Positions 7,542-15,561 of a DNA stretch of 30,321 nucleotides are shown one piece after another (positions within the stretch are counted from its first letter, which is position 1; each line of letters begins with the position of its first letter). The stretch lies in the NCBI GenBank assembly GCA_038326775.1, contig JBBQKJ010000038.1:1-30321 (forward strand), in the 5' to 3' direction. Made by a program: the position numbers and the translations under genes. Under the pieces are notes generated by a model, which worked only from the letters and a program-made list of their open reading frames with translations, ran no database searches and was not told the origin of the DNA. This DNA is from DYIU01 sp038326775 (lineage in GTDB: Bacteria > Actinomycetota > Geothermincolia > Fen-727 > Anoxymicrobiaceae).

Positions 7542-8693
7542 ATGAAGCTCGTCTCCCTGGCCTGGAGGAACCTCAAGCGGCACAGGATCCGGTCCGTGCT
7601 GACGGTAATCGGCATCGCCGTGTCCGCGATGACGCTTTTTACCATACTCGCGTTCAACAGCGGGTATGACCGGGCGCTCGAGGAGGAGATGAAATCCTCC
7701 GGCGTACACATGTACCTTTCCATGGAGGGGTGCCCGATGCAGGCCGCGTCGCTGATACTGCACGGCGGGGAGATCCCAACCTACCTCGAGCAGCAGATGC
7801 TCGAGTACGTGCAGGCCAGGCAGGAGGTCCGGGCCGCCGGCGGCATGCTCATCTCGACCGTGATCTCGGGCGGGAGGGCCGACCTTTTCTACGGCGTCAC
7901 CGACGAGGTCAAGGACCTGAAGCCGAACTGGAAGCTGGACGGCTCCTGGTTCAAGGGCCCCGACTCGGTGATCCTCGGCTACGACGTGGCCAGAGACCAG
8001 AAGAAAAAGCCGGGTGACAGGATATTCATCAAGAGCCTCGACAGGGAGTTCAAGGTCAGCGGTACGCTGCGGAAGAGCAGCAACGAGGACGACGGCTTCT
8101 ACTTCCTGCCGCTGGAGACGGCGCAGGAGATATTCTCGAAACAGAGGCAGCTGACCGCTATCGGGGTCCAGCTCAGGGACCCGACACAGCTGCAGAAGGT
8201 CAAGACCGACCTCGAGCGCATAGGGGCGTACGTCGTCCCCGCTTCGGACATCACCGAACTCATCACCGACCTCGTGAGCGGAACCAAGTCGATACTGCTT
8301 CTCATCGTTGCCGTCGTGCTGCTGGTCACGGGGCTCGGGGTCTTCAACACCGTCATGATGGCGACATTTGAGCGTAAGGAGGAGTTCGGCTACCTGCGCT
8401 GCGTGGGCGCGAAGAAAACGCATATCTTCGAGCTCATATTCCTGGAGACGATGCTGCTTTGCGTCGCTGGCCTCGCCTTCGGGCTGCTGGGCGGCTTCGG
8501 CCTGACCTTCGTTATCGACGGCTGGATAAGGGGGTTCCTGGCGTACGCGCCGGCGGGCAAGCTCCTGCGACCCGATATCCTCGGGGCTGTCCTGACGTTG
8601 GGCGTGGTCCTCGCAATGGGTGCGGTGGCGGGGATCTACCCCGGCTACCGGGCCTCGAGAGTGTCCCCTATAGGGGCGGTGCGCGATGAATGA
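7542..8693 (+). CDS. ABC transporter permease, MacB/FtsX family
   Basis: A 383-residue permease of the type VII ABC (MacB/LolC) class, which performs mechanotransmission across the membrane rather than classical uptake. The N-terminus reads LAWRNLKRHRIRSVLTVIGI with the first membrane helix (about 18-40). A large extracytoplasmic domain follows (about 45-245), starting with a distinctive GCPMQAASLILHGGEIPTY segment. Three C-terminal helices then carry the FtsX signature: LLLIVAVVLLVTGLGVFNTV, ERKEEFGYLRCVGAKK and GIYPGYRASRVSPIGAVR. The Cys-containing GCPMQ loop is unusual for a MacB domain and may mark a sub-family. It overlaps the ATPase start by 8 bases, so the two are translationally coupled. 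The exported substrate is unknown; candidates are lipoproteins, lipids or peptides. Confidence 0.9.
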   Translation: MKLVSLAWRNLKRHRIRSVLTVIGIAVSAMTLFTILAFNSGYDRALEEEMKSSGVHMYLSMEGCPMQAASLILHGGEIPTYLEQQMLEYVQARQEVRAAGGMLISTVISGGRADLFYGVTDEVKDLKPNWKLDGSWFKGPDSVILGYDVARDQKKKPGDRIFIKSLDREFKVSGTLRKSSNEDDGFYFLPLETAQEIFSKQRQLTAIGVQLRDPTQLQKVKTDLERIGAYVVPASDITELITDLVSGTKSILLLIVAVVLLVTGLGVFNTVMMATFERKEEFGYLRCVGAKKTHIFELIFLETMLLCVAGLAFGLLGGFGLTFVIDGWIRGFLAYAPAGKLLRPDILGAVLTLGVVLAMGAVAGIYPGYRASRVSPIGAVRDE

Positions 8694-9972
8694 TATCGTG
8701 GAGATCACGGACGCGGTCAGGACGTTTCAGCGGGGGGTCGAAGAGGTCCGGGCGCTGGACGGCGTGAGCCTGAATATAGCGCAGGGGGATTTCCTGGCCG
8801 TGGTGGGCCCTTCCGGCTCCGGAAAGACGACTCTCCTCAACCTCATCGGCTGCGTCGACAAGCCCACCAGCGGAACGGTGAGCGTGCACGGCATGGAGAC
8901 CGAGGACCTCAACGACAGGACGCTCGCGACCATCCGTTCCACGACCATGGGCTTCGTCTTTCAGCACTTCCTGCTGATGCCGACCCTCACGGCGGTCGAG
9001 AACGTTATGGTGCCTGGCCGTTTCTACGCGAAGCGCGACCGGGACCGCGACCTCGAGGGCAGGGCGAAGAAGTTGCTGGACGTCGTGGGGCTCGCGGCCC
9101 GCGCCGACCACCTGCCCCGCGAGCTCTCCGGCGGGGAGATGCAGAGGGTGGCCCTCGCCAGGGCGCTCATAAACGATCCCGAGATACTCCTCGCGGACGA
9201 GCCCACCGGCAACCTCGACACGGTAAACGCCGGCGAGATCACGCGCATATTCGAGGAACTGAACGAGGGCGGCCTTACGATAGTGGTCGTCACCCACAAC
9301 CAGGAGCTGGCCGGCAACGCCAGGCGCGGCATACACTTGAGGGACGGCAGGATAACCGGGGAGGAGCAGCTCAGGCCGGTGCCGGTCCGGCCTTCCGAGC
9401 CTGAGCCCGAGGTCGAGATCGAGCCCGAGCCGGTCTCAGTTCCCGACTACATGCCCTCATCGACGATAAAGAGAAAATGGGGTTCGCCGGCTGTCGCGGG
9501 CTTGATAGCGCTGCTGGGCGCCGCGATGTGCGCCGCCGCGTTTATGCCGTTCCTGGGAGAGCAGACCGGCTTCGGCCTGCTGAACCGGGGCGCGTTCACC
9601 GCCACATTCTACCGGGGGAACGACCTGACCAGGATATACTTCGGCAGCCCCGCCACCGTCTTCACCGGTGTCTGGCCGTTCGTGCTCGGCCTGCTGTTGA
9701 TCGCGGCCGCAGCTCTCTACTTGTTCAGGTGCAGGCGTTTGAGCGGGTGGGCGGCGATCGCTATCGGGTCGCTCGGGTCGGGAGTCGCCACCATAGACCT
9801 GATGATGATATTCGCCCGGCTGGGCGCGGACGCCTCGAGGGGTTACGCGGGGATGAGCCCCGGATACGGCCTCTGGGCTCTGCTGGGCATCTCCGTGGCC
9901 GCAGTCGTGGTCGGGGTCCTCATCGTCAGCAGGTACGGACCCCGCTCTCCGGGTCCGGATGAGCAGAGCTGA
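8686..9972 (+). CDS. ABC transporter ATPase (MacB/LolD type) with membrane tail
   Basis: A 428-residue protein, much longer than a LolD-type ATPase (about 225-235). Residues 1-225 contain Walker A GPSGSGKTT (41-49), signature LSGGEMQ (147-153), Walker B ILLADEPTGNLD with D171/E172, and the switch histidine in VVVTHN. After an acidic Glu/Pro linker (about 235-260) comes a tail with four predicted membrane helices: VAGLIALLGAAMCAAAF, WPFVLGLLLIAAAALYLF, IAIGSLGSGVATIDLMMIF and LWALLGISVAAVVVGVLIV. In MacB the ATPase and permease are fused; here the permease is separate and the ATPase carries its own different membrane module. The ATPase powers the permease encoded just upstream. The helices may anchor it to the membrane or couple it to another partner; that is inference. 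Confidence 0.9.
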   Translation: MNDIVEITDAVRTFQRGVEEVRALDGVSLNIAQGDFLAVVGPSGSGKTTLLNLIGCVDKPTSGTVSVHGMETEDLNDRTLATIRSTTMGFVFQHFLLMPTLTAVENVMVPGRFYAKRDRDRDLEGRAKKLLDVVGLAARADHLPRELSGGEMQRVALARALINDPEILLADEPTGNLDTVNAGEITRIFEELNEGGLTIVVVTHNQELAGNARRGIHLRDGRITGEEQLRPVPVRPSEPEPEVEIEPEPVSVPDYMPSSTIKRKWGSPAVAGLIALLGAAMCAAAFMPFLGEQTGFGLLNRGAFTATFYRGNDLTRIYFGSPATVFTGVWPFVLGLLLIAAAALYLFRCRRLSGWAAIAIGSLGSGVATIDLMMIFARLGADASRGYAGMSPGYGLWALLGISVAAVVVGVLIVSRYGPRSPGPDEQS

Positions 9973-10052
9973 GCAAGGCACGCTATTATTGATCCTGCCA
10001 TGAGTTCCATCTGCACGCGGAAGATGAACGCGTTGCGAGCGGAGGTGCGCGG

Positions 10053-10514
10053 ATGAGCGGGAAACGGATCACCTGCGACTGGAAGTCGATACTCGCCCTT
10101 TCGCTGGCGCTGCTGGCCGCCTCGGCACTCCTCGCGGCGGGCTGCGGCTCCTCCGAGGAGAAGCTGACGATCAACGAGGTGAGGCTCGAGAAGTCGGACC
10201 TTCCCGGCTGGTCTTTGAAGGAGGAAGTGGTCGCGACCCCGAAGAACGCCGACCCGAAGAGCATCGTCAAGCAGCTGTACGACGCAGGGGCCGTCACCAT
10301 CCTCAACCAGGTCTTCGAGAAAGACGGCATCAAGCTTCAGGTCAACTACGTTGAGATGGACGACACGATGGCCGGCAGGCAGGCCGAGGCGATGCTCGAG
10401 GCGGCGGTGGGCGGCACGAACTACATCGGCCACAAGCGAAATATCGCCATCGAGATAATCGGCCTGACACCCGCCATCAGCATGGCCGCAAAGGAGCTCG
10501 GTCTCTCCCTCTAG
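10053..10514 (+). CDS. Small secreted lipoprotein of unknown function
   Basis: A 153-residue lipoprotein. GGAGGTG precedes the ATG with good spacing. The signal peptide runs to lipobox LLAAGC near residue 31. The mature part begins EEKLTINEVRLEKSDLPGWSLKEE, a pattern found in many small actinobacterial lipoproteins; it resembles sequences that report 'level of ionic or fluid component', but I cannot name the family. The remainder reads as one alpha/beta domain (VNYVEMDDTMAGRQAEAMLEA). It lies 80 bases after the ABC ATPase on the same strand and directly before a strong terminator, so it is likely the last gene of the export cluster. Confidence 0.75.
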   Translation: MSGKRITCDWKSILALSLALLAASALLAAGCGSSEEKLTINEVRLEKSDLPGWSLKEEVVATPKNADPKSIVKQLYDAGAVTILNQVFEKDGIKLQVNYVEMDDTMAGRQAEAMLEAAVGGTNYIGHKRNIAIEIIGLTPAISMAAKELGLSL

Positions 10515-10522
10515 GCCTATCT

Positions 10523-10556
10523 ACTTGAGCCGGGGCTGGAGAGCCCCGGCTCAAGT
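10523..10556. terminator. Strong hairpin terminator between convergent genes
   Basis: A perfect 15-base stem, ACTTGAGCCGGGGCT (10523-10537), pairs with 10542-10556 around a GGAG loop. It lies 8 bases after the plus-strand lipoprotein stop and 14 bases before the oxidase stop on the minus strand, so it can serve both. The downstream T-tract is weak on either side (TTCCTCTT on plus). Confidence 0.8.
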
Positions 10557-10570
10557 TCCTCTTGAAGGCT

Positions 10571-13500
10571 TTACGGTCTGGTGACCGTCAGCGTTGGAGT
10601 CGTGTACGCCGAGTCAGCGTTCACGAACGGGAAGTTCGGGAAGTTGAACTGGTCGCTGCCGACCATGTTCCTCGCTTTCACGCGGTAGTACCTGGTCCCC
10701 GTCCAGCCGCTGTTGTCGTTGTATGTGATGGTCGTGCCTTTACCGGTCCCCGGGTCCACCAGTATCTCGGTCCACGGCCCTGCTACCGGGTCGGGGGCCC
10801 ACTCGAGCACGAAGTTGGTCTCGTTGATCGAGTTGTCTGTCCAGTTCAGGACCAGGTTCGGCGAACCGCCGCCGTCCGCGAGGTTGCTCGGCGCGGGCGG
10901 CTTGACCACTATCGGCATCGCGTGCATCATGTCCATCTCTTCGTGCGACAGGATATGGCAATGCACCACGTACTCCCAGCCGAAGTTGACGACCTCGTTC
11001 GTGAGTATGCCCGGCCCGGCCGGTCCCGTCGTTAAGGCACCGTCGGGGTCGAACCACTGGCGCACGGGCGGCGGCGCCTGGAGCGGGTCGCCCACAGGCC
11101 TGGTCGGGTCTATCGGCCTGACGCTGTTGGGGACGTCGAATGGAAGCACCGGTATCACCGGCCGCATCGCGAAGTAAGTGTCCTCGAGCGGGTCCACCCT
11201 GACGGTCTCCTTCCAGCCAAGCTCGTTGGGGTCCGGGGGGTAAACGGCGTTGTCCCAGGCGACGCGGTTGATCAGCTGAACGTCGTACTTGTGGAAGTGA
11301 ACGGGATGCGTGTCAACCCCGTTGTGGGTGATCTTCCATATCTGGGTGCCGTCGCCCGCGGCCGGCTCGACGCCTGGCGTCACCGATTCCATCAGTATGT
11401 CCGTTGGCGGGGATGCCAGCGGATACTGCATGAAGTTCTGGGTTCCCGAGCCGGCGGGCACGACCTCCAGCCCGAGGAAGCCGCTCATGCGCCCGTACTC
11501 GACGTCGTACGCCTCGCCCATCTCGTCCTGGATGGCCTTTGGCTCGAACGGGATTGTCAGTGGCGTGCCGCTGTCCACCGTGTTGAACGTCGCCTCGGTG
11601 TCGTAGATCCTCAGGTACGGGTCCACCGGGAAAGACTTGTTGTAGGCCGAGTTGTAAGAGGCACTGGGATAGATAATCGGGTCCTGCGACGCCGCGAAAA
11701 CGCCCTGCCTGGTTGCCGTGGACGCGAACGCGGTGTTCAGCCTCGTCAGGTTGAATGCGGGCGCCGGCGTGGTTTTGGCCACCTTTATCCGCATTATGGT
11801 CCTGGTGTTTGGCCCGTAGCCCGGCTGCGTGGACGGCGCGCCGCCCGTCGCTGTCAGGTCGGGGTTGCCCGTGTAGTAGTCGTACCGGGGGTCGATCGCC
11901 GGGAACGGCGCGGGTGAGTCGTTGTAGAGTATCAGGGTCTTGCCGGCGTATTGGGAGAAGTCGACTATGACGTCTCCCCGCTCGGCGGGCGCCAGGCAGA
12001 GCGTCTTGCTGGTGACGTTGCCGAAGCTGAACGTCGTGGGGTCCATGTTCCAGTTTACCGGCTGGTTGGGCAGCACCGCCGGCGCCGGCAGGAACCCACC
12101 TTCCGTGCCAATCTGTATCATGCTCGGTCCGGAGGTCGCCGGGTCGGGCACTCCCCCGTCCCGTCCGTCGGTCGGCCAGGTCTCCGGAAAGCCGGGGGTC
12201 AGGACGGCGGGGACCATTCTGACCTCGCCCGCGTTGGCGTTGTTCAGGGTCCCGTCCGGCTTCCACATCTCGGCCTGCGACTTGGCTATGTACAGCTGCA
12301 GGTTGAACGACCGGTCATCGGCCGCGTTCAGAACGCGGAACCTGTACGGCTTGGGCTGCACATCGAGGACCGGGTATGCCGTGCCGTTGACCACCGGCGT
12401 GTCCACGAACGATTCCATGACAGAGGACGGGCTGGGGGTCGCCGGTATGGTGTCGTTCTCCCACGGCCTGCTCGGGCTCGCGTATATGTTCGGGATCGGC
12501 GGGAAAGTTATGTTGTCCGTCGGCGGCCAGAACCAGGGGCCGTAATGCCACCGGGCGAAGGCGTTCATTCCCCCGGGGTCCGCCGGGTTCTGGTTCGGCA
12601 TGTAAACGTGGGGCAGCCAGAGGTTGCCTTTTCCTCCCCACCTGGTCTTGTCCCAGGTCGGGTCCTGTACGGCCAGCTGGGCGTCGTCGGGCACGAAAGT
12701 CTTGTCCTGTATGACAAGGGGGATCTCGGCGGATGGAATGATTCCGTTCTTGATCAGGTCCTTCTCCACCTGGTCCCGGACCAGGTACGGGGCCGCCTCG
12801 CCGGCGTAGACGTTGAGGCGGGTGATGCCGTAGGCGTGGTCATGGTAGAACAGAAGCCTGGCGCTCTGCTGGTTGGAGTAGAAGAAGGTCATCTTGCCGT
12901 CGCCTGGGTCGTTCGACGCCCCGGGCGTCCCTGCAGGTACCGGGTTGCCGGACGCGTCGTACCACATGTCGGGGACGTTCTGGACGCTCACTCCCTTCGG
13001 ATATACGGTCGTCTCCCCCGCGGGAGTTATCCACTGGTGGGGCGTACCGTCGCTGATCCATGGGGTGTTGCCGCCGTGGAGGTGCACCGAGGCGCGGTTT
13101 TCAGTGTAATCCTCACCTGGTATCGGGCCCATCCCCGCGCCCATCATCGTCGTGTCGGTGGGCAGGAACAAATCGCCGCCGGTACCCGTCGCCAGCGAGT
13201 TGGTGAACTTGACGCGCACCGGACGGCCCTTCTGGGCTACGATCGTGGGCCCGAGGTAGTGGAACCTGTTCACCGCCGGGTCGGGTGCGTTGGTCTGCCT
13301 GTAGCCCCGCAGCCTGGTCGCGGGCAGGTCCGAGTGCATCTTCTCCGTGTATTCCCCAAGCTCTATCTCGTAGTAGTCGGCCCCCGGATAAGAGGTCTTG
13401 TCCGGGACGCCAACGGGGATGTACTGCTTCAGGTCGTTGGCGTTCGCGGCCCCGAGGCCCGGCAGTTTGTTCACGAACTTCCGGATGCCGGTGCCGGCGA

Positions 13501-15214
13501 CCACGCTCGTTTTCCGGCCGACTACCGTTGACCCGAGCGCGATGTGCCCGCCCGTCCAGAGCGGCTGAGACGACCCGTTGGGCGTGTAGAAGAAGTACAT
13601 GGGCCGCTCGACGACGATGTCCTGGCCGTTTGTGCACTCGACCGAGGCGCTGAAGTCGTGGGCGGCGTCGTTGCCGGTGCCCAGGACGTCGCGCGGCGCT
13701 ACGGTGTTCCTCGACCGGGCGAGCACGGTCACGTTCTGGGTGGCGGTAGTCCCGTTTCCCTTCATGTACGTCACGGTCACGTCGGCGTTGGAAGTACTCG
13801 GGTTCTGTATGGTCAGGTACGGATCGAAGTCAGGGCGGCAGGTCCCCTCGGCGAAGTAGTACTTCGGAGCAGGCGTGACCTCCCCCATCGCCACGTGCCC
13901 GTCAGTCCAGGTCCCGTTGTAGTTGAAGTACATCGGACGCTCGACGATTATCAACTGGTCGTTGAGGCTCTTAACCTCGGTGCTGAAGTCGTGGGCGATG
14001 TCGGTCGAGCCGAGAACGTCCGAGGGACGGACGGTGCCGCGCGCGTTCCTGGCTACCTGGACGTTCTGGGTCTTCCTGGTGCCGTCATCCTTCATGTAGG
14101 TCAACTGCACCCTGGCCGTGGAGCCGCCGGGGTTCTGGATCGTGAAATACGGCTCGAAATTCGGGCGGTTTGTGCCCTCGGCAAAGTAGTACGTCAAGCT
14201 CGGGGTCGTTGTCCCCATCACGTTGCTCCCGCCGTCCCAGGCCCCCCCGTAGTTGAAGTACATCGGTCGCTCGGCGACTATCTTCTTGCCGTTGGTGCAC
14301 TCCACCCTGGTGCTGAAGTCGTATTCCGTGCCGTCGCCGGTACCGATGACGTCCGCGGGACGCACGGTGGCGCGGGTCCTGGGCGGTATCTTCAGGCTCC
14401 GCGTCCTGGTGGTGCCGTCGCCTCTCATGTACGTCAGCCTTACGTTGGCGGTGGCGTTGGCGGCGTTGAGTATGGTGTAGTAGGTCTCGAAGTCGGGGCG
14501 CGTCGTGCCTTCCGCGAAATAGAACACCGAACCCAGGGCCGTCGCCCCGACCACGTTGTGCCCTCCTGACCACTTACCGCCGTAGTTGAAGTACATGGGC
14601 CGTTCGGCGAGGATAGACTGCCCGTTGATGCACTCGATCTTCGTGCTGAAGTCGTGGGCGGCGTCGTGGGCGGTCCCAAGCTTGTTCCTGGGCAAGATCG
14701 TTGCCCGCGAGGTCTTGGGAACGGTAAGGGAGTCCGCCACGTTCCTGCCGTCACCCGTCATGTACGTGATGGCGACGGCGGCGTCTATGTTACCCGGGTT
14801 CTGGATGGTGAAGTAGGTGTCGAAGTTCGGCCGGCACGTGCCCTCGGCGAAGTAGAACAGCGGGGCGGCAGAGGTGGTGACGGTCTTCGGAAGCGGGCTG
14901 TTGGCGTAGTTCGGCATGCCGAAATAGTCCGGCTGGTCGCCGGGGCCGATGCCGAGCGGGTTGCCCGCCCCGGGCTCGAGACCCCCGGCCAGGGTGTTCG
15001 CCGCCGCGGCGGTCCTGTCGGCCTGCGTCACCCGCTGCTTCCCAGCGTTTGGACCGGGCGCGGCTGCCGGGGCCTGCGCCTGCGCGAGCGTTACCCCCGG
15101 CGGGACAAGCGCCTCACCACCCCCACCACCCTGGGCCCACATGGGGCTGACGCCCAATATAAGAGCGACTACCAGCAGCACGCCTATCAAGCCTTTCGCG
15201 TTCATACTCTTCAC
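10571..15214 (-). CDS. Giant secreted multicopper oxidase with N-terminal repeats and FN3 tail
   Basis: A secreted copper oxidase of 1547 residues from GTG 15214. That start has AAGGAGG at 15221-15227 with 6-base spacing; ATG 15232 lies upstream of the ribosome site. A signal peptide (MNAKGLIGVLLVVALILG) leads to a short linker. Four repeats of about 110 residues follow (see repeat entry), then the oxidase of about 850 residues. All four copper motifs are present (positions from GTG): HLHGG near 711, YHDHAYG near 790, HPVHFH 1303-1308 and HCHILSHEEMDMM from 1418, with the axial Met. So the type 1 and trinuclear sites look complete. The C-terminal 100 residues (PPAPSNLADGG to TLTVTRP) look like fibronectin type III. 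It probably oxidises metals (Mn, Fe, Cu) or phenolics outside the cell; the substrate is unknown. Confidence 0.92.
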   Translation of the reverse strand: MKSMNAKGLIGVLLVVALILGVSPMWAQGGGGGEALVPPGVTLAQAQAPAAAPGPNAGKQRVTQADRTAAAANTLAGGLEPGAGNPLGIGPGDQPDYFGMPNYANSPLPKTVTTSAAPLFYFAEGTCRPNFDTYFTIQNPGNIDAAVAITYMTGDGRNVADSLTVPKTSRATILPRNKLGTAHDAAHDFSTKIECINGQSILAERPMYFNYGGKWSGGHNVVGATALGSVFYFAEGTTRPDFETYYTILNAANATANVRLTYMRGDGTTRTRSLKIPPRTRATVRPADVIGTGDGTEYDFSTRVECTNGKKIVAERPMYFNYGGAWDGGSNVMGTTTPSLTYYFAEGTNRPNFEPYFTIQNPGGSTARVQLTYMKDDGTRKTQNVQVARNARGTVRPSDVLGSTDIAHDFSTEVKSLNDQLIIVERPMYFNYNGTWTDGHVAMGEVTPAPKYYFAEGTCRPDFDPYLTIQNPSTSNADVTVTYMKGNGTTATQNVTVLARSRNTVAPRDVLGTGNDAAHDFSASVECTNGQDIVVERPMYFFYTPNGSSQPLWTGGHIALGSTVVGRKTSVVAGTGIRKFVNKLPGLGAANANDLKQYIPVGVPDKTSYPGADYYEIELGEYTEKMHSDLPATRLRGYRQTNAPDPAVNRFHYLGPTIVAQKGRPVRVKFTNSLATGTGGDLFLPTDTTMMGAGMGPIPGEDYTENRASVHLHGGNTPWISDGTPHQWITPAGETTVYPKGVSVQNVPDMWYDASGNPVPAGTPGASNDPGDGKMTFFYSNQQSARLLFYHDHAYGITRLNVYAGEAAPYLVRDQVEKDLIKNGIIPSAEIPLVIQDKTFVPDDAQLAVQDPTWDKTRWGGKGNLWLPHVYMPNQNPADPGGMNAFARWHYGPWFWPPTDNITFPPIPNIYASPSRPWENDTIPATPSPSSVMESFVDTPVVNGTAYPVLDVQPKPYRFRVLNAADDRSFNLQLYIAKSQAEMWKPDGTLNNANAGEVRMVPAVLTPGFPETWPTDGRDGGVPDPATSGPSMIQIGTEGGFLPAPAVLPNQPVNWNMDPTTFSFGNVTSKTLCLAPAERGDVIVDFSQYAGKTLILYNDSPAPFPAIDPRYDYYTGNPDLTATGGAPSTQPGYGPNTRTIMRIKVAKTTPAPAFNLTRLNTAFASTATRQGVFAASQDPIIYPSASYNSAYNKSFPVDPYLRIYDTEATFNTVDSGTPLTIPFEPKAIQDEMGEAYDVEYGRMSGFLGLEVVPAGSGTQNFMQYPLASPPTDILMESVTPGVEPAAGDGTQIWKITHNGVDTHPVHFHKYDVQLINRVAWDNAVYPPDPNELGWKETVRVDPLEDTYFAMRPVIPVLPFDVPNSVRPIDPTRPVGDPLQAPPPVRQWFDPDGALTTGPAGPGILTNEVVNFGWEYVVHCHILSHEEMDMMHAMPIVVKPPAPSNLADGGGSPNLVLNWTDNSINETNFVLEWAPDPVAGPWTEILVDPGTGKGTTITYNDNSGWTGTRYYRVKARNMVGSDQFNFPNFPFVNADSAYTTPTLTVTRP
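13519..14860 (-). repeat. Four tandem AEGT repeats in the oxidase N-terminus
   Basis: Four copies, each about 110 residues and about 332 bases, start near 14860, 14527, 14195 and 13864. Each opens [FY]-Y-FAEGT-x-RP-[ND]-F and then gives TIQNP, TYM-x-x-DGT, a [RK]-x-[RT]-x-T-V segment, DFS[TA], and ERPMYF-x-Y, closing with a Gly-rich turn. They look like immunoglobulin-like beta modules for cell-surface adhesion or display. Similar modules end the protein at 27233. Confidence 0.85.
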
Positions 15215-15317
15215 GATGCGCCTCCTTGCCACTCTTTTGCGACGATATCATCCGATTACCGCTTCATTCGAGCCGCCCCGGTGCTTTCCTACATGAAATG
15301 AACAAATATTCTACCAT

Positions 15318-15332
15318 TTGATAGTATATCAA
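15318..15332. promoter_or_regulatory. Operator-like palindrome in the AT-rich promoter zone
   Basis: TTGATA (15318-15323), GTA, then TATCAA (15327-15332) is a perfect 6-base inverted repeat with a 3-base spacer. It lies in the only AT-rich patch of the region, 104 bases before the oxidase start. It could be a regulator site or parts of overlapping promoter elements; TAGAAT on the minus strand is at 15313-15308. Confidence 0.3.
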
Positions 15333-15390
15333 GCCCGCGGCTCCTCAGATTGTTTCAGCGTACCCCCCCCCATCCCCCACCGCATTGACA

Positions 15391-15410
15391 ATACGCAACA
15401 TTGGGGTCAG
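15391..15410 (+). repeat. Dispersed TTGGGGTCAG element, copy 2
   Basis: ATACGCAACATTGGGGTCAG matches the reverse complement of 27213-27232 at 18 of 20 positions and shares the TTGGGGTCAG core with the element at 4171. Only one half of the palindrome is kept here. Confidence 0.6.
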
Positions 15411-15463
15411 GTCACTTTCTTGCGTTCCAGTGTTTTCCGCATCAGAGCGTAACAGTGCAGGAA

Positions 15464-15502
15464 ATGAAACCCGTAAGTGGAAAGAGGCTGAGGACCACCT
15501 GA
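15464..15502 (+). pseudogene. Possible HicA-toxin start fragment
   Basis: ATG after GCAGGAA encodes MKPVSGKRLRTT and then a stop. The first nine residues match the N-terminus commonly seen in HicA-type mRNA interferases, but nothing further is kept and no HicB partner follows. This could be chance; twelve codons are weak evidence. Confidence 0.2.
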
Positions 15503-15561
15503 GTGCAATCAAAGTACGAAAAAACGGCCGGCGGTTCGTGATTATCTGGATGTGAGGACAC

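Larger units (their letters stand above)
15215..15561. other. Divergent regulatory region between oxidase and photolyase
   Basis: 347 bases without a substantial gene. It holds the oxidase leader, an AT-rich patch with a palindrome (15318-15332), a run of nine C residues (15363-15371), one copy of the dispersed repeat (15391-15410) and a possible HicA-like start fragment (15464-15502). A clear sigma70 promoter for either gene was not found. Confidence 0.6.

Noticed and set aside
6990..8708. A 572-codon minus-strand frame opposite the lipoprotein and permease genes
   Set aside because: Same shadow composition; three plus-strand genes with ribosome sites and clear families fill the region.
10523..10556. 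Considered as an attachment or transposon end
   Set aside because: A perfect stem-loop placed exactly between two convergent stops is best explained as a terminator.
11951..13531. A 526-codon plus-strand frame within the oxidase gene
   Set aside because: Arg/Val-rich shadow of the oxidase, which has all copper motifs on the minus strand.
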